A stretch of 64,000 nt of DNA from the NCBI GenBank assembly GCA_017640615.1, contig JAEPQK010000007.1, positions 1 through 64,000 of the forward strand. The letters are read 5' to 3'. Shown here in pieces: positions 17,832 to 26,588 of the stretch. Numbering within the stretch: position 1 is the first letter of the stretch; each line of letters opens with the position of its first letter. The notes below the pieces were generated by a model. It made no database searches and had not been told where the DNA came from. It was given only the letters and a program-made list of their open reading frames with translations. Source of the stretch: Rhizobiaceae bacterium (GTDB taxonomy: Bacteria; Pseudomonadota; Alphaproteobacteria; Rhizobiales; Rhizobiaceae). The position numbers and the translations under genes are program-made.

Positions 17832-19394
17832 TTGGCCGCCGATCACATCATCATCGGCTCAGGCATCAACGGGCTGGTTGCGGCCAGCCTGTTGGCGCTG
17901 AAGGGCCGGCGGGTGATTGTCCTCGAACGAGAGGCAACGCTCGGCGGCTGCTTGCGTAGCGAAGAAGTCACGCTGCCAGGCTTCACGCATGACGTGATGG
18001 CAGCAACCTTCGTGTTGTTCATGACCGGGCCGGCGGGAGCGGAGCTCGGTCCGCACCTGGCCCGGCACGGCTTCGACTACTGTCACGCAAAACACCCGAC
18101 CGGGGTTTTGCGGCCTGACGGCAGTGCCCTCGTGCTGACCATGGATCAGGCGGAAAACGTCTCCGCGTTCAATGCATTGGCCGCCGGCGACGGCGACCAA
18201 CATGCGCGCGATGTCGGGCAGATCGCGGCTGACGCGCCGTTTCTATTCGCACTGCTCGGCGGCAATCTATGGTCGTGGCAAACAGCGAAGCTGCTCTTCG
18301 GCCAGATGCGCAAACGCGGCGCGAGAGGGCTTGCAGCCTGGATGGGATCGGCGCTGGCGCCGGCGCGCGGCTGGCTGGAAGCGAACTATCAGAGCCCTCT
18401 CGTGCAGGCGCTTTGGGCACCCTGGGTGCTACACACTGGGCTCACGCCGGAGAGCACTTACTCCGCACAGATGGGCAAGGTCATCGCCTTCGCGCTTGAG
18501 GCGGCAGGTGCGCCGATTGCCAAAGGGGGCGCGGCTTCGATCGTTGGCGCGTTCAAGGCGCTGATCGAAGAGAATGGCGGCTCGTTGCGCACGGGCGCGG
18601 ATGTCGAGCGCATCCTCGCTCAGGGTGGCAAAGTGACCGGAGTTCGCCTTTCCGGTGGCGAAGAAATCGCCTGCGGGTCTGTGCTCGCCTCACTTGCACC
18701 GGGACAACTCTATGACCGACTGCTGGAAGGTGCTGACCTTCCGCAAGACCGTGCGGCCGTACGCCAGTTCCGTCACGGGCGCGGCGACTTCCAGCTGCAC
18801 TACGCACTGGACAAGCACCCGAAATGGCGTACTCCCGGCCTCGACGATGTGGCGCTGATTCATCTGACCGACGGTATTGACGCGGTTTCGAAATCGGCAA
18901 ACGAGGCCGAGCGCGGCATGCTGCCTGAAACACCGACGATCTGTGTTGGCCAGCCGCACAGGCTCGATCCTTCCCGCTGCCCCGAAGGCAAGGCGATTCT
19001 CTGGCTCCAGATCCCCGATGCGCCGCGCAACATCAAGGGCGACGCTGCCGGCAAGATCAAAGGCCGCGAATGGGATGAGACGACGCGAGAGGCTTTTGCG
19101 GATCGACTGGAAGCGATCCTGTCGCGCCACATCGAAGATTTCGACGGAATAAAGCTTGCGCGGCGCGCCTATTCGCCCAGCGACCTCGAAGCGATGAACA
19201 TGAACCTTGTCGGCGGCGATCCCTATGGCGGGCATTGCGGCATCGACCAATTTTTCATCTGGCGGCCATTTGCGCATTCGACCAACGGAACGGGACCGGT
19301 CCGGGGCCTGATCCATATCGGCGCGTCCACGCACCCCGGTCCCGGGCTTGGGGGTGGCTCAGGCTTCAACGCGGCCAAGAGGCTCGGCGCATGA
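17832..19394 (+). CDS. NAD(P)/FAD-dependent oxidoreductase, phytoene dehydrogenase-like (paralogue)
   Basis: A 520-residue flavoprotein with IIGSGINGLVAA near residues 6-17 and a C-terminal FAD segment (HIGASTHPGPGLGGGSGFNAAKRL). It shares the same opening (LPGF-HD), the NLVGGD motif and C-terminus with the protein at 15367-16935, so the two are paralogues and might form a pair acting on the same compound. The only start near the domain is a TTG at 17832, four bases after the cyclase stop, which implies translational coupling. The stop overlaps the ATG of the MarR gene. Confidence 0.8.
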   Translation: MAADHIIIGSGINGLVAASLLALKGRRVIVLEREATLGGCLRSEEVTLPGFTHDVMAATFVLFMTGPAGAELGPHLARHGFDYCHAKHPTGVLRPDGSALVLTMDQAENVSAFNALAAGDGDQHARDVGQIAADAPFLFALLGGNLWSWQTAKLLFGQMRKRGARGLAAWMGSALAPARGWLEANYQSPLVQALWAPWVLHTGLTPESTYSAQMGKVIAFALEAAGAPIAKGGAASIVGAFKALIEENGGSLRTGADVERILAQGGKVTGVRLSGGEEIACGSVLASLAPGQLYDRLLEGADLPQDRAAVRQFRHGRGDFQLHYALDKHPKWRTPGLDDVALIHLTDGIDAVSKSANEAERGMLPETPTICVGQPHRLDPSRCPEGKAILWLQIPDAPRNIKGDAAGKIKGREWDETTREAFADRLEAILSRHIEDFDGIKLARRAYSPSDLEAMNMNLVGGDPYGGHCGIDQFFIWRPFAHSTNGTGPVRGLIHIGASTHPGPGLGGGSGFNAAKRLGA

Positions 19395-19867
19395 ACGACG
19401 ACACGCTTCAGGTTCCGACGCAGAAGCTGGGCGAGATGGGGCTCAGTAACTTTGCGCCTTACCTCATGAACCGGATCATGGGGCGCTACAACGCATCGCT
19501 GCGCGAGGAGATGGCCGAGCTTGGCTTGACGACACCGAAGGCGCGAACTCTAGCCGTTCTCGCGGTGAATGACGGGCTGCTGATCCGCGAGCTCGCGGTC
19601 TATGCGGTGACCGAGCAATCGACGCTCAGCCGCGCTCTCGACCGGCTGCAGGATGACGGTCTGATACGCCGCGAGGCCGATCCGTCCGACAACCGCGCGG
19701 TGCGCGTGTTCCTCACCGACGCGGGCCGCGCTGCATTCGAAAATTTGTGGCCGCATATGGCGGCCGCCTATGCACGCATGTTCCGTGGCGTTGGCGAGGC
19801 CGAGCGCCTCGCATTTATCGCGACGTTGCAAAAGATGCTCGCGAACATCCGCAAGCACGACATTTGA
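19391..19867 (+). CDS. MarR family transcriptional regulator
   Basis: A 158-residue winged helix-turn-helix protein. The recognition region (RELAVYAVTEQSTLSRALDRLQDDGLIRREADPSDNRAVRVFLT) is the MarR signature. Its ATG overlaps the oxidoreductase stop by four bases. MarR proteins of catabolic operons often bind aromatic acids, and this one probably controls the divergent promoter at 16936-17035 and the operon it sits in. Confidence 0.9.
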   Translation: MNDDTLQVPTQKLGEMGLSNFAPYLMNRIMGRYNASLREEMAELGLTTPKARTLAVLAVNDGLLIRELAVYAVTEQSTLSRALDRLQDDGLIRREADPSDNRAVRVFLTDAGRAAFENLWPHMAAAYARMFRGVGEAERLAFIATLQKMLANIRKHDI

Positions 19868-19926
19868 GGACGGCGACCATGCGACCAGCAAACCCGGCCC
19901 GGCAAGGCTAGAAACGGAGCGCTCTC

Positions 19927-22074
19927 ATGGCGGAACGGTCGTTCAAGGCAGAGGTCGAACATCTTAAGCTCGGGGAAGGCGAAACCTTCACCGGCGAGGG
20001 CATTCTGGCGATAACGAAGGCGCTGCTCGAATCAGGCGTTGGCTATGTCGGCGGCTACCAAGGCGCGCCCATTTCGCATCTGATGGACGTGCTGTCTGAC
20101 GCGCAGGAACTACTCGCGGATCTCGGCGTACGCTACGAGGCCAATGCGAACGAGGCAGCGGCCGGCGCGATGCTGGCTGCCTCCGTTCACTATCCCATTC
20201 GCGGCGCCGTCACTTTCAAAGGCTCGGTCGGGGTCAATGTTGCTTCGGATGCGCTCGCCAATCTAGCGTCATCGGGCGTGACCGGCGGGGCGATGATCAT
20301 CGTCGGCGAAGACTACGGCGAAGGCTCCTCCATCATGCAGGAGCGCACGCACGCATTTGCCATGAAGTCGCAATTCTGGCTGCTCGACCCGCGCCCAAAT
20401 CTGCCCTCGATCGTAAAGGCGGTGTCCGACGGTTTCGAGCTGTCGGAAGCTTCCAACACACCAGTAATGCTGATGGTGCGCATCCGCTCATGTCACGTTA
20501 CCGGCTCGTTTGAGTGCCGCGACAATCAGCGACCCAGCCTCACCGTGCGGGAGGCGCTTTCGGAGCCGCGCTCGGATTTTGCGCGCGTGGTGCTGCCGCC
20601 CATGTCGTTCGCGCATGAGCAGGACAAGGTCAAAAACCGCTGGCCGGCGGCGGAAGAATTTATCCGCGAGCGCGGCCTTAATGAGACGTTTGGGCCCGCC
20701 TCAGCAAAGCTCGGCATCGTGGTTCAGGGGGGGATGTACAATGGCGTAATCCGCGCCCTACAGCGGCTCGGCCTCGCTGACATCTATGGCGAAACCGACG
20801 TTCCAATCTATGTGCTCAATGTCACCTACCCGCTCATCTCGGACGAGTTCCTCGCGTTCTGCGAAGGCAAGGACCACGTACTCGTCGTCGAAGAGGGGCA
20901 ACCAGAATTCATCGAAACCCAGCTCGGCTCATTCCTCTACCGAGCCGACTCGGACGTGAAACTGCACGGCAAAGACCTGTTTCCCATGGCCGGCGAGTAT
21001 ACCGGCGCGGTGATGCTCGACACGGTTGAGGCTTTCATTCGCGAGGCCGCACCAGAGATGTTGCCCGCGAATGTGCGTGCGCCGAATGCGGAAAAGCCGC
21101 AAATACCTGACCTGTCGAAAACCGTTCCGATCCGCCCGCCGGGCTTTTGCACCGGCTGTCCCGAACGGCCCATCTTCGCGGCGATGAAGCTCGTCGAGAA
21201 CGAACTCGGCAAACACCAGATCGCTGCCGACATCGGCTGTCACCTCTTCGCCGCCCTGCCGCCCTTCGAGATTGGCGGTGCTACGATGGGCTATGGGCTT
21301 GGCCCGGCGGCCAATGGCGCATTCGATGGTGGCGGCGAAAAGCGTCCGGTTGCGATCATCGGCGATGGCGGCTTCTGGCACAACGGGCTGTCGTCATCCT
21401 TCACCAACATGTCGTTCAACAAGTCAGACGGCGTGGCGATCGTGGTCGACAACTTCTATTCCGCTGCGACCGGCGGGCAGGACATCATGTCGTCGCGTGC
21501 GACCAACCCGACGAAATCCACCAGGAACCCGATATCGAAGGCGCTCAAAGGCGTTGGCATCGATTGGGTGCGCGAGGTCGACCGGACCTATGATGTCGGC
21601 CGTATGCGCGACACGATCCGCGAGGCGCTGACCACGCCGCACAAAGGGCCGAAAGTCATCGTTGCGTCCTCGGAATGCATGCTGAACCGACAGCGCCGCG
21701 AGAAGCCACTCAGGAATGCCGCAATCAAGGAAGGCCGGCGCGTAGAGGCGCCACGCTTTGGCGTGGACGAGGAGGTCTGTACCGGCGATCACGCCTGCAT
21801 GCGGCTTTCGGGCTGTCCGTCGCTATCGCTGAAAAAGCTCGACGATCCGCTTCGCGACGACCCGGTGGCGCATATCGACCAGAGCTGTGTAGGCTGCGGC
21901 AATTGCGGCGAAGTGGCAGACGCCGCAATCCTGTGCCCGAGCTTCTACCGCGCCGATGTGGTGCACAATCCGGGCGGTTTCGAGAAATGGTGGGCCGGCA
22001 TGAGCGCTCGCCTGATCGGCTGGCTGATCAGGCGCCGCTCGGCGAAGCGGCTCGAATTCCAGAGCGCGTCATGA
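19927..22074 (+). CDS. iorA: Indolepyruvate:ferredoxin oxidoreductase alpha subunit-like
   Basis: A 715-residue TPP enzyme of the 2-oxoacid:ferredoxin oxidoreductase family. It has the N-terminal pyrimidine-binding domain (GYQGAPISHLMD), the pyrophosphate-binding domain with GDGGFWHNG at 479-487 and NFYSAATGGQD after it, and a C-terminal ferredoxin domain. The last cluster is CVGCGNC (C654, C657, C660). The first set is spaced as CX5CX5C, not the CX2CX2CX3C of archaeal IorA. Family members oxidatively decarboxylate aryl pyruvates to aryl-acetyl-CoA. The following gene encodes the partner subunit. It starts 59 bases after MarR, with GGAG-like sequence upstream. Confidence 0.88.
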   Translation: MAERSFKAEVEHLKLGEGETFTGEGILAITKALLESGVGYVGGYQGAPISHLMDVLSDAQELLADLGVRYEANANEAAAGAMLAASVHYPIRGAVTFKGSVGVNVASDALANLASSGVTGGAMIIVGEDYGEGSSIMQERTHAFAMKSQFWLLDPRPNLPSIVKAVSDGFELSEASNTPVMLMVRIRSCHVTGSFECRDNQRPSLTVREALSEPRSDFARVVLPPMSFAHEQDKVKNRWPAAEEFIRERGLNETFGPASAKLGIVVQGGMYNGVIRALQRLGLADIYGETDVPIYVLNVTYPLISDEFLAFCEGKDHVLVVEEGQPEFIETQLGSFLYRADSDVKLHGKDLFPMAGEYTGAVMLDTVEAFIREAAPEMLPANVRAPNAEKPQIPDLSKTVPIRPPGFCTGCPERPIFAAMKLVENELGKHQIAADIGCHLFAALPPFEIGGATMGYGLGPAANGAFDGGGEKRPVAIIGDGGFWHNGLSSSFTNMSFNKSDGVAIVVDNFYSAATGGQDIMSSRATNPTKSTRNPISKALKGVGIDWVREVDRTYDVGRMRDTIREALTTPHKGPKVIVASSECMLNRQRREKPLRNAAIKEGRRVEAPRFGVDEEVCTGDHACMRLSGCPSLSLKKLDDPLRDDPVAHIDQSCVGCGNCGEVADAAILCPSFYRADVVHNPGGFEKWWAGMSARLIGWLIRRRSAKRLEFQSAS

Positions 22075-23609
22075 CAGTTCAAGAAGCGCTCGCACCGCGC
22101 CAGGCCGACCTGCGCTTGGGCGGCATCATCAAGCTGGCGATCCTCGCGGTCGGGGGACAGGGCGGCGGCGTGCTCACCAACTGGATCGAATCTATGGCGC
22201 GCGCTAGCGGCTATGCCGCTCAGGCGACCAGCGTTGCGGGGGTGGCGCAGCGCACCGGCGCGACCGTTTATTACGTCGAGATGGCGCCGGCAGGCGACAA
22301 ACCGCCGATCTTTTCTCTGATGCCGGCGGCGGGCGACGTCGACATCATGATTACGGCCGAGATGATGGAGGCCGGTCGCGCCATCATGCGCGGCTTCGTG
22401 ACGCCAGACCGCACAGTGCTGATCAGTTCCACGCATCGCTCGCTCGCCGTTTCGGAGAAGACGGTGCCGGGCGACGGCATCGCTTCAACCGAAGAGGTGA
22501 AGGCGGCGGCGGAAGTCGCCGCGCGGCATTTTATCTGCGCCGATTTTGACGCGCTGGCGATCAAGAACGGCTCGGTGATTTCGGCCACGCTCTTCGGTGC
22601 ATTGGCCGGTTCGGGCGCCTTGCCCTTCAAGCGCGAAGCCTATGAGGATGCGATCCGCGCCGGCGGCAAAGGCGTCGATGCGAGCCTGCGCGCTTTCGCA
22701 GCCGGGTTCGACAGTGCGGCGACGGGCAGCGAAACCGCCGCTGAAGGTTCGCCCGTAACCGCAGCATCCGGGCTCGCTGGACCGGAGCGTTTGTTACGGG
22801 GATGGGAAGCGCTGACTGCGCGCGCGCTGAAATTGCCGGCTCCGGCGATCGAAATAGCCGAAGCCGGCCTCAAGAAGGTCGTTCAATTTCAGGACCTCGC
22901 TTATGGCGAAGACTATCTGGAGCGGCTGGAGCGCGTTGCGGCGCGCGACACCGGCGACGGTACGCTGACCCGCGAGGCAGCGAAATATCTCGCCAATGCA
23001 ATGGCCTATGACGACATCATTCGCGTTGCCGACGCAAAGACACGCGCCGGCCGGCGCGAGCGCATCGCGGCGGAGATGAACAGCGGCGACGCGCAGGTGA
23101 TGCACGTCACCGAATTCCTACACCCGCGCGCGGAAGAGATCGTCTCCATGCTGCCGGCGAAATTGGGCGCGCGCTGGGCGGCAAACCCCAAACGCATGGC
23201 GCTGATCGATCGGCTGTTCAACAAGGGCCGGCGCATGCGTACCGACAGCCTGCCGGCGTTCATGGCGCTCTATTTTCTCGGCGGCCTCAAGGGCTGGCGC
23301 AAACGCACACTCCGCCACGCCCAGGAGATGGCGCATATCGAAGCGTGGCTCGACCGCGCGCTGGACGAGGCCGCATGCGACTATGATCTGGCGGTCGAAA
23401 TCCTGCGCTGCCAGCGGCTGATCAAGGGGTACTCCGACACGCATGCGCGCGGGCAATCCAAATATGCGCGCGTGATGGAGGGTATCGATCTCCTTGCGGG
23501 ACGCGACGACGCAGCCGAATGGGCGCGCCGCCTGCGCGAGGCTGCCTTGCTCGACGAAAACGGCAAGGCCCTCGACGGTGCGTTGAAGACAGTCGTCAGC
23601 TTCGCCTGA
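22071..23609 (+). CDS. iorB: Indolepyruvate:ferredoxin oxidoreductase beta/gamma subunit-like, long form
   Basis: A 512-residue partner of the alpha subunit. The N-terminal ~190 residues are the gamma domain of 2-oxoacid oxidoreductases (AVGGQGGGVLTNW near residues 25-37). The C-terminal ~300 residues are an extra helical domain found in the long bacterial IorB type; I do not know its role. The start is the ATG at 22071, overlapping the alpha-subunit stop as ATGA. Together the pair should make an aryl-acyl-CoA from a 2-oxo acid and pass electrons to ferredoxin. Confidence 0.85.
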   Translation: MTVQEALAPRQADLRLGGIIKLAILAVGGQGGGVLTNWIESMARASGYAAQATSVAGVAQRTGATVYYVEMAPAGDKPPIFSLMPAAGDVDIMITAEMMEAGRAIMRGFVTPDRTVLISSTHRSLAVSEKTVPGDGIASTEEVKAAAEVAARHFICADFDALAIKNGSVISATLFGALAGSGALPFKREAYEDAIRAGGKGVDASLRAFAAGFDSAATGSETAAEGSPVTAASGLAGPERLLRGWEALTARALKLPAPAIEIAEAGLKKVVQFQDLAYGEDYLERLERVAARDTGDGTLTREAAKYLANAMAYDDIIRVADAKTRAGRRERIAAEMNSGDAQVMHVTEFLHPRAEEIVSMLPAKLGARWAANPKRMALIDRLFNKGRRMRTDSLPAFMALYFLGGLKGWRKRTLRHAQEMAHIEAWLDRALDEAACDYDLAVEILRCQRLIKGYSDTHARGQSKYARVMEGIDLLAGRDDAAEWARRLREAALLDENGKALDGALKTVVSFA

Positions 23610-23684
23610 ACCCACGCCTTGAGCACGACCGGCCGTTGCGGCTATCTACGACACCGCGCGCGGGCAAAGCAGGAGTGATCGACG

Positions 23685-24113
23685 GTGGAAAAAGTCTTCA
23701 AGACCAAACGGATGCTGCATTTCGGAGATTGCGATATCTCCGGCACGGCCTACTTCCCGTCCTACCTGAACATTCTCAACGGCGTGAACGAAGAGTTCTG
23801 GGCGCATATCGGCTTTCCCTGGCACAAGATCATCTGGGAAGACCGCTGGGGCACGCCAACGGTTCATATCTCGAGCGATTTTTCGAGCCCGTCCTTTTTT
23901 GGCGACGAGCTAGAGTTTGAGGTCACCGTCATCCGCGTCGGCCGTTCGTCTGTCACGGTGCATCACGAGATCAGCTGCGAAGGCAACAAACGCTGGTCGA
24001 GCACGCAGGTGCTGGCGGCAAGCGACCTCGACAAGCATTGCTCGATCCCCTGGCCGGCCGAGGTGAAGGAAAAGCTCCTTTCACTGCTGGTGGAAGAGCA
24101 GAGCGGCGGGTGA
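23685..24113 (+). CDS. Acyl-CoA thioesterase, 4-hydroxybenzoyl-CoA thioesterase family
   Basis: A 142-residue hot-dog fold protein with the motif FGDCDISGTAYFPSYL, containing the catalytic Asp of the 4HBT family, near residues 10-25. It starts with GTG at 23685, with AGGAG nine bases upstream. It follows iorB by 75 bases and probably belongs to the same operon, where it could hydrolyse the aryl-acetyl-CoA made by IorAB. The substrate is not shown by the sequence. Confidence 0.82.
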   Translation: MEKVFKTKRMLHFGDCDISGTAYFPSYLNILNGVNEEFWAHIGFPWHKIIWEDRWGTPTVHISSDFSSPSFFGDELEFEVTVIRVGRSSVTVHHEISCEGNKRWSSTQVLAASDLDKHCSIPWPAEVKEKLLSLLVEEQSGG

Positions 24114-24121
24114 GACGACAG

Positions 24122-25066
24122 TCAGTCGCCGATCGGCTGGTAGCGGATCACGCCGTGCAGGGCCTTCAGGGTATCACGGATCGACTTCAGCTTGTCCGCG
24201 GCCTCGGGCACACGTGATGCCAGGGCGCCAACCAGGAAATCGAGTACGAACATCTGCGCATAGCGGGTTCGGCTGGGCAGCATGAAAAATGTCTCGTCGT
24301 TGAAGATGTCGACCTCCAGCACGATGTCCGAGACCTCAGCGAGCGCGCTGCCGGCCTGCGTGAGCGACAAAGTCGTTGCGCCATTGCGCCGCGCAAGCTC
24401 CATCGATTCCACGACGGATGCCGGAATTCCGGTCGAGGAAATAGCAATGAACAAATCGCCCTTGCCGGCGATCGCCGCGGTCATTCGCTGCCGGTAGGGA
24501 TCCTGGATCGCCTGCGCCGCAACGCCCAACCTGAAGAGGCGGTTTTCGGTCTCTTCAGCCAGAATTGCCGACGATCCACCGACGCCAATACAATAAACCA
24601 TGCGCGCGGCGAAAATGGCTTCGACACCGCTTTCGATGCGCTTGTGGTCGATCTTTTCCGCAGCGGCCCTGAGAGCGCGCATCGACGTGTCCAACAACGC
24701 CGCCGCCAGCTGCTCCGAACTGGAATTGCCAACCACGGCAGGAGCTTCCAGGTACATGTTGGAGAGCACAAGGTCTTCAGTCAGGCGGTGTTTGAGCGCC
24801 TTGAAGCCTTCCATATCGAGCCGGCGGCAAAGGCGAATTACGGTCGGTTCTGAGACCTCAGCCTTCTGCGCCAGCGCCTTGATGGATGACTGCGTCACCC
24901 AGTTCGGCTCGGCGAGGATGCATCTTGCTGTTCTTGCCTCGGCTTCGTTGAGATCCGGAACGATGCGCCGCATGCGGTCGAGAATATCGCCCTCGCCCCT
25001 CGAGGGCAGTTTGCTCCTGCCTGCGACGGGCGCGGCTTCGTTCCGCTTTGTCGGGCTCTTTTTCAC
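24122..25066 (-). CDS. RpiR/MurR family transcriptional regulator
   Basis: A 314-residue regulator. The N-terminal RpiR helix-turn-helix (TQSSIKALAQKAEVSEPTVIRLCRRLDMEGF) is near residues 57-88, followed by a SIS sugar-isomerase-like effector domain at about 125-260 (YCIGVGGSSAILAEE). It lies just downstream of the creatininase-family gene in the same direction and is convergent with the thioesterase gene. It probably controls the creatininase gene and the divergent TRAP operon. Confidence 0.88.
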   Translation of the reverse strand: MKKSPTKRNEAAPVAGRSKLPSRGEGDILDRMRRIVPDLNEAEARTARCILAEPNWVTQSSIKALAQKAEVSEPTVIRLCRRLDMEGFKALKHRLTEDLVLSNMYLEAPAVVGNSSSEQLAAALLDTSMRALRAAAEKIDHKRIESGVEAIFAARMVYCIGVGGSSAILAEETENRLFRLGVAAQAIQDPYRQRMTAAIAGKGDLFIAISSTGIPASVVESMELARRNGATTLSLTQAGSALAEVSDIVLEVDIFNDETFFMLPSRTRYAQMFVLDFLVGALASRVPEAADKLKSIRDTLKALHGVIRYQPIGD

Positions 25067-25110
25067 CGCACAAGCTTATGGTCAGCGCATGGACATTGTG
25101 CAAGCATCCA

Positions 25111-25878
25111 TTATGCCTCGACCGCGCGGCGCATGTCGGCAACCACGCGCGCGAGTTGAATAGTCACCGCTTCAGTGATGCGTTCGCCCTTCGCGCGCGT
25201 CCCCAGTTCGGGTTGGCCGGATATTCCGGTTCCTCCCGATATTTCACGCATCGGGCGATACAATGTGCCCGCGCGGCCCTTCAGCATCGACCCATCGGCC
25301 CAATCGAAAGACGGCGCATGAAACGTTCCTGCTGGAATTGCAGTGTCCTCGGGAATGGCATCCGCCGCCATCATGAGCGAAGTCTCGAACTCACATGCAT
25401 GGCCTGTTCCGAACGGGCCCGATTCGGTAAAGGCCGTGAGCTGCGCCTGGGCAAGGGTCCACCAGGTGACGAGCGCTATGCGGCAGTCCGAATGCCTGGC
25501 ACCGAAATGCTCCACGATCACGCGGCCGATCGCTTCATTGCCGCCATGAGAGTTCAGCAGGAGAAGATTGCGAAATCCCGACGCACGCACTGACTCCAGT
25601 ATGCCGCAGACATAGTCCAGCAATACCGAATGCGGCACGCACAGCGTCCCGGCAAAGTCTGCGTGATGCGCCGAACAGCCAACCTTAATCTGGGGCAAGA
25701 TCAGCTGGGCATCCGGAGCCGCCCGGTCGAGCGCTGTAAGCAAATGCGTGCCAATTGCGGCGTCCGTATCCAAGGGCAGGTGCGGCCCGTGCTGCTCAAT
25801 CGCCGCGATATTCAGAACAACAGGCGTTGAACGTTCAACCGCCTCGATCTCACGCGTCGTGAGCTTTTCCCATTGCAT
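25111..25878 (-). CDS. Creatininase family amidohydrolase
   Basis: A 255-residue metal-dependent amidohydrolase. The family's metal-binding motifs are visible: IEQHGPHLPLDTD (residues 27-39), the AHHADFAGT loop, NSHGGNE and GHACEFETS. Creatininase-fold enzymes hydrolyse cyclic or acyclic amides such as creatinine and formamidopyrimidines. It is divergent from a TRAP transporter that may import its substrate and is followed by an RpiR regulator. Confidence 0.85.
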   Translation of the reverse strand: MQWEKLTTREIEAVERSTPVVLNIAAIEQHGPHLPLDTDAAIGTHLLTALDRAAPDAQLILPQIKVGCSAHHADFAGTLCVPHSVLLDYVCGILESVRASGFRNLLLLNSHGGNEAIGRVIVEHFGARHSDCRIALVTWWTLAQAQLTAFTESGPFGTGHACEFETSLMMAADAIPEDTAIPAGTFHAPSFDWADGSMLKGRAGTLYRPMREISGGTGISGQPELGTRAKGERITEAVTIQLARVVADMRRAVEA

Positions 25879-25890
25879 ATTGCGTCTCCA

Positions 25891-25913
25891 AACCGCCGGG
25901 CAGTCCGGCGGTT
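25891..25913. repeat. Perfect inverted repeat in the creatininase/TRAP intergenic region
   Basis: AACCGCCGG and CCGGCGGTT arms flank a five-base spacer, 13 bases upstream of the creatininase start. The right arm runs into TTGACA (25912-25917), a possible -35 box for the rightward TRAP operon. It may be an operator or a 5'-leader hairpin. Confidence 0.45.
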
Positions 25914-25953
25914 GACAATCTAGTTTTATTACGCATGTTAATGCAAATTATAA

Positions 25954-25980
25954 AACTGCAAAATTTTACTACACGCAGTT
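25954..25980. promoter_or_regulatory. Inverted repeat upstream of the TRAP operon (possible RpiR operator)
   Basis: AACTGC and GCAGTT arms enclose AAAATTTTACTACAC. The centre resembles half of the ACTACA-type boxes bound by some RpiR/HexR regulators. It lies between the candidate promoter and the start of the TRAP operon. Confidence 0.35.
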
Positions 25981-26034
25981 AGAGTGGATTGGCCGACGCG
26001 CTCTCGTTGCGCTGACTGCTCGTGGGGAGGAAAT

Positions 26035-26085
26035 TTGTCTATCACACCTGTTCCAGCCAAACCGAACGGGCGCTACGCGCGATGA
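26035..26085 (+). CDS. Possible 16-residue leader peptide, TTG start, coupled to dctQ
   Basis: A TTG codon five bases after GGGGAGG opens a 16-codon frame that ends in TGA at 26083-26085, overlapping the dctQ ATG at 26082 as ATGA. The ribosome site is the best one in the region and is too far from the dctQ ATG to serve it directly. The encoded peptide is proline- and basic-rich. It may only load ribosomes for dctQ. There is no homology evidence. Confidence 0.35.
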   Translation: MSITPVPAKPNGRYAR

Positions 26086-26588
26086 GCCTTGCTCACCACT
26101 GGAGCGAGAAGATCAACCGCGTCGTCGAGGCGATCGTGGCGGTGCTTATGGCGGGCCTCGTCCTGGATGTCTGGCTTGGCGTCGTCGACCGCTACTATTT
26201 CAAATGGCAGCTCGACTGGCCCGAAACGATGGCGCGTTATCTCATGATCTGGGCGGCGCTTCTCGCCATTTCTTCCGGGATAGCGCGGCGCGAACACATA
26301 GCCCTGACAGGCTTCATCACAAGTCTTCCAATCGGGATCCGGCGATCGATCCTCATTGCAATCGACATTGCGGTCTTTTCGCTTTTCGCATGTCTCGCAT
26401 GGTATGGCACCGGCTTTGCCGTCAGCGGCCTGAAGCGCGAGGCGCTGATCTTCGGCGCGAATATGGCGCCCTTCTATGCCGCCGTTCCCGCCGCCGCCAT
26501 TCTCGCTTCAGTACAAATGCTGCTGGCGCTCATGCGCGACATGGGCACTCAGCTGGACAGGCCGCGCGATCCCGAGGCCACGATATGA
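26082..26588 (+). CDS. TRAP transporter small permease (DctQ)
   Basis: A 168-residue membrane protein with four predicted membrane segments. It has the DctQ features WPETMARYLMIWAALLAIS and SGIARREHIALTGF. It pairs with the large permease that starts at its stop codon. I prefer the ATG at 26082; a GTG at 26022 would add 20 residues without similarity, and it lies in front of the only good ribosome site. Confidence 0.85.
   Translation: MSLAHHWSEKINRVVEAIVAVLMAGLVLDVWLGVVDRYYFKWQLDWPETMARYLMIWAALLAISSGIARREHIALTGFITSLPIGIRRSILIAIDIAVFSLFACLAWYGTGFAVSGLKREALIFGANMAPFYAAVPAAAILASVQMLLALMRDMGTQLDRPRDPEATI

Noticed and set aside
21675..22070. N-terminal extension of the IorB-like protein
   Set aside because: It overlaps the end of iorA in another frame; the ATG at 22071 makes the usual ATGA coupling and directly precedes the gamma-domain motif.
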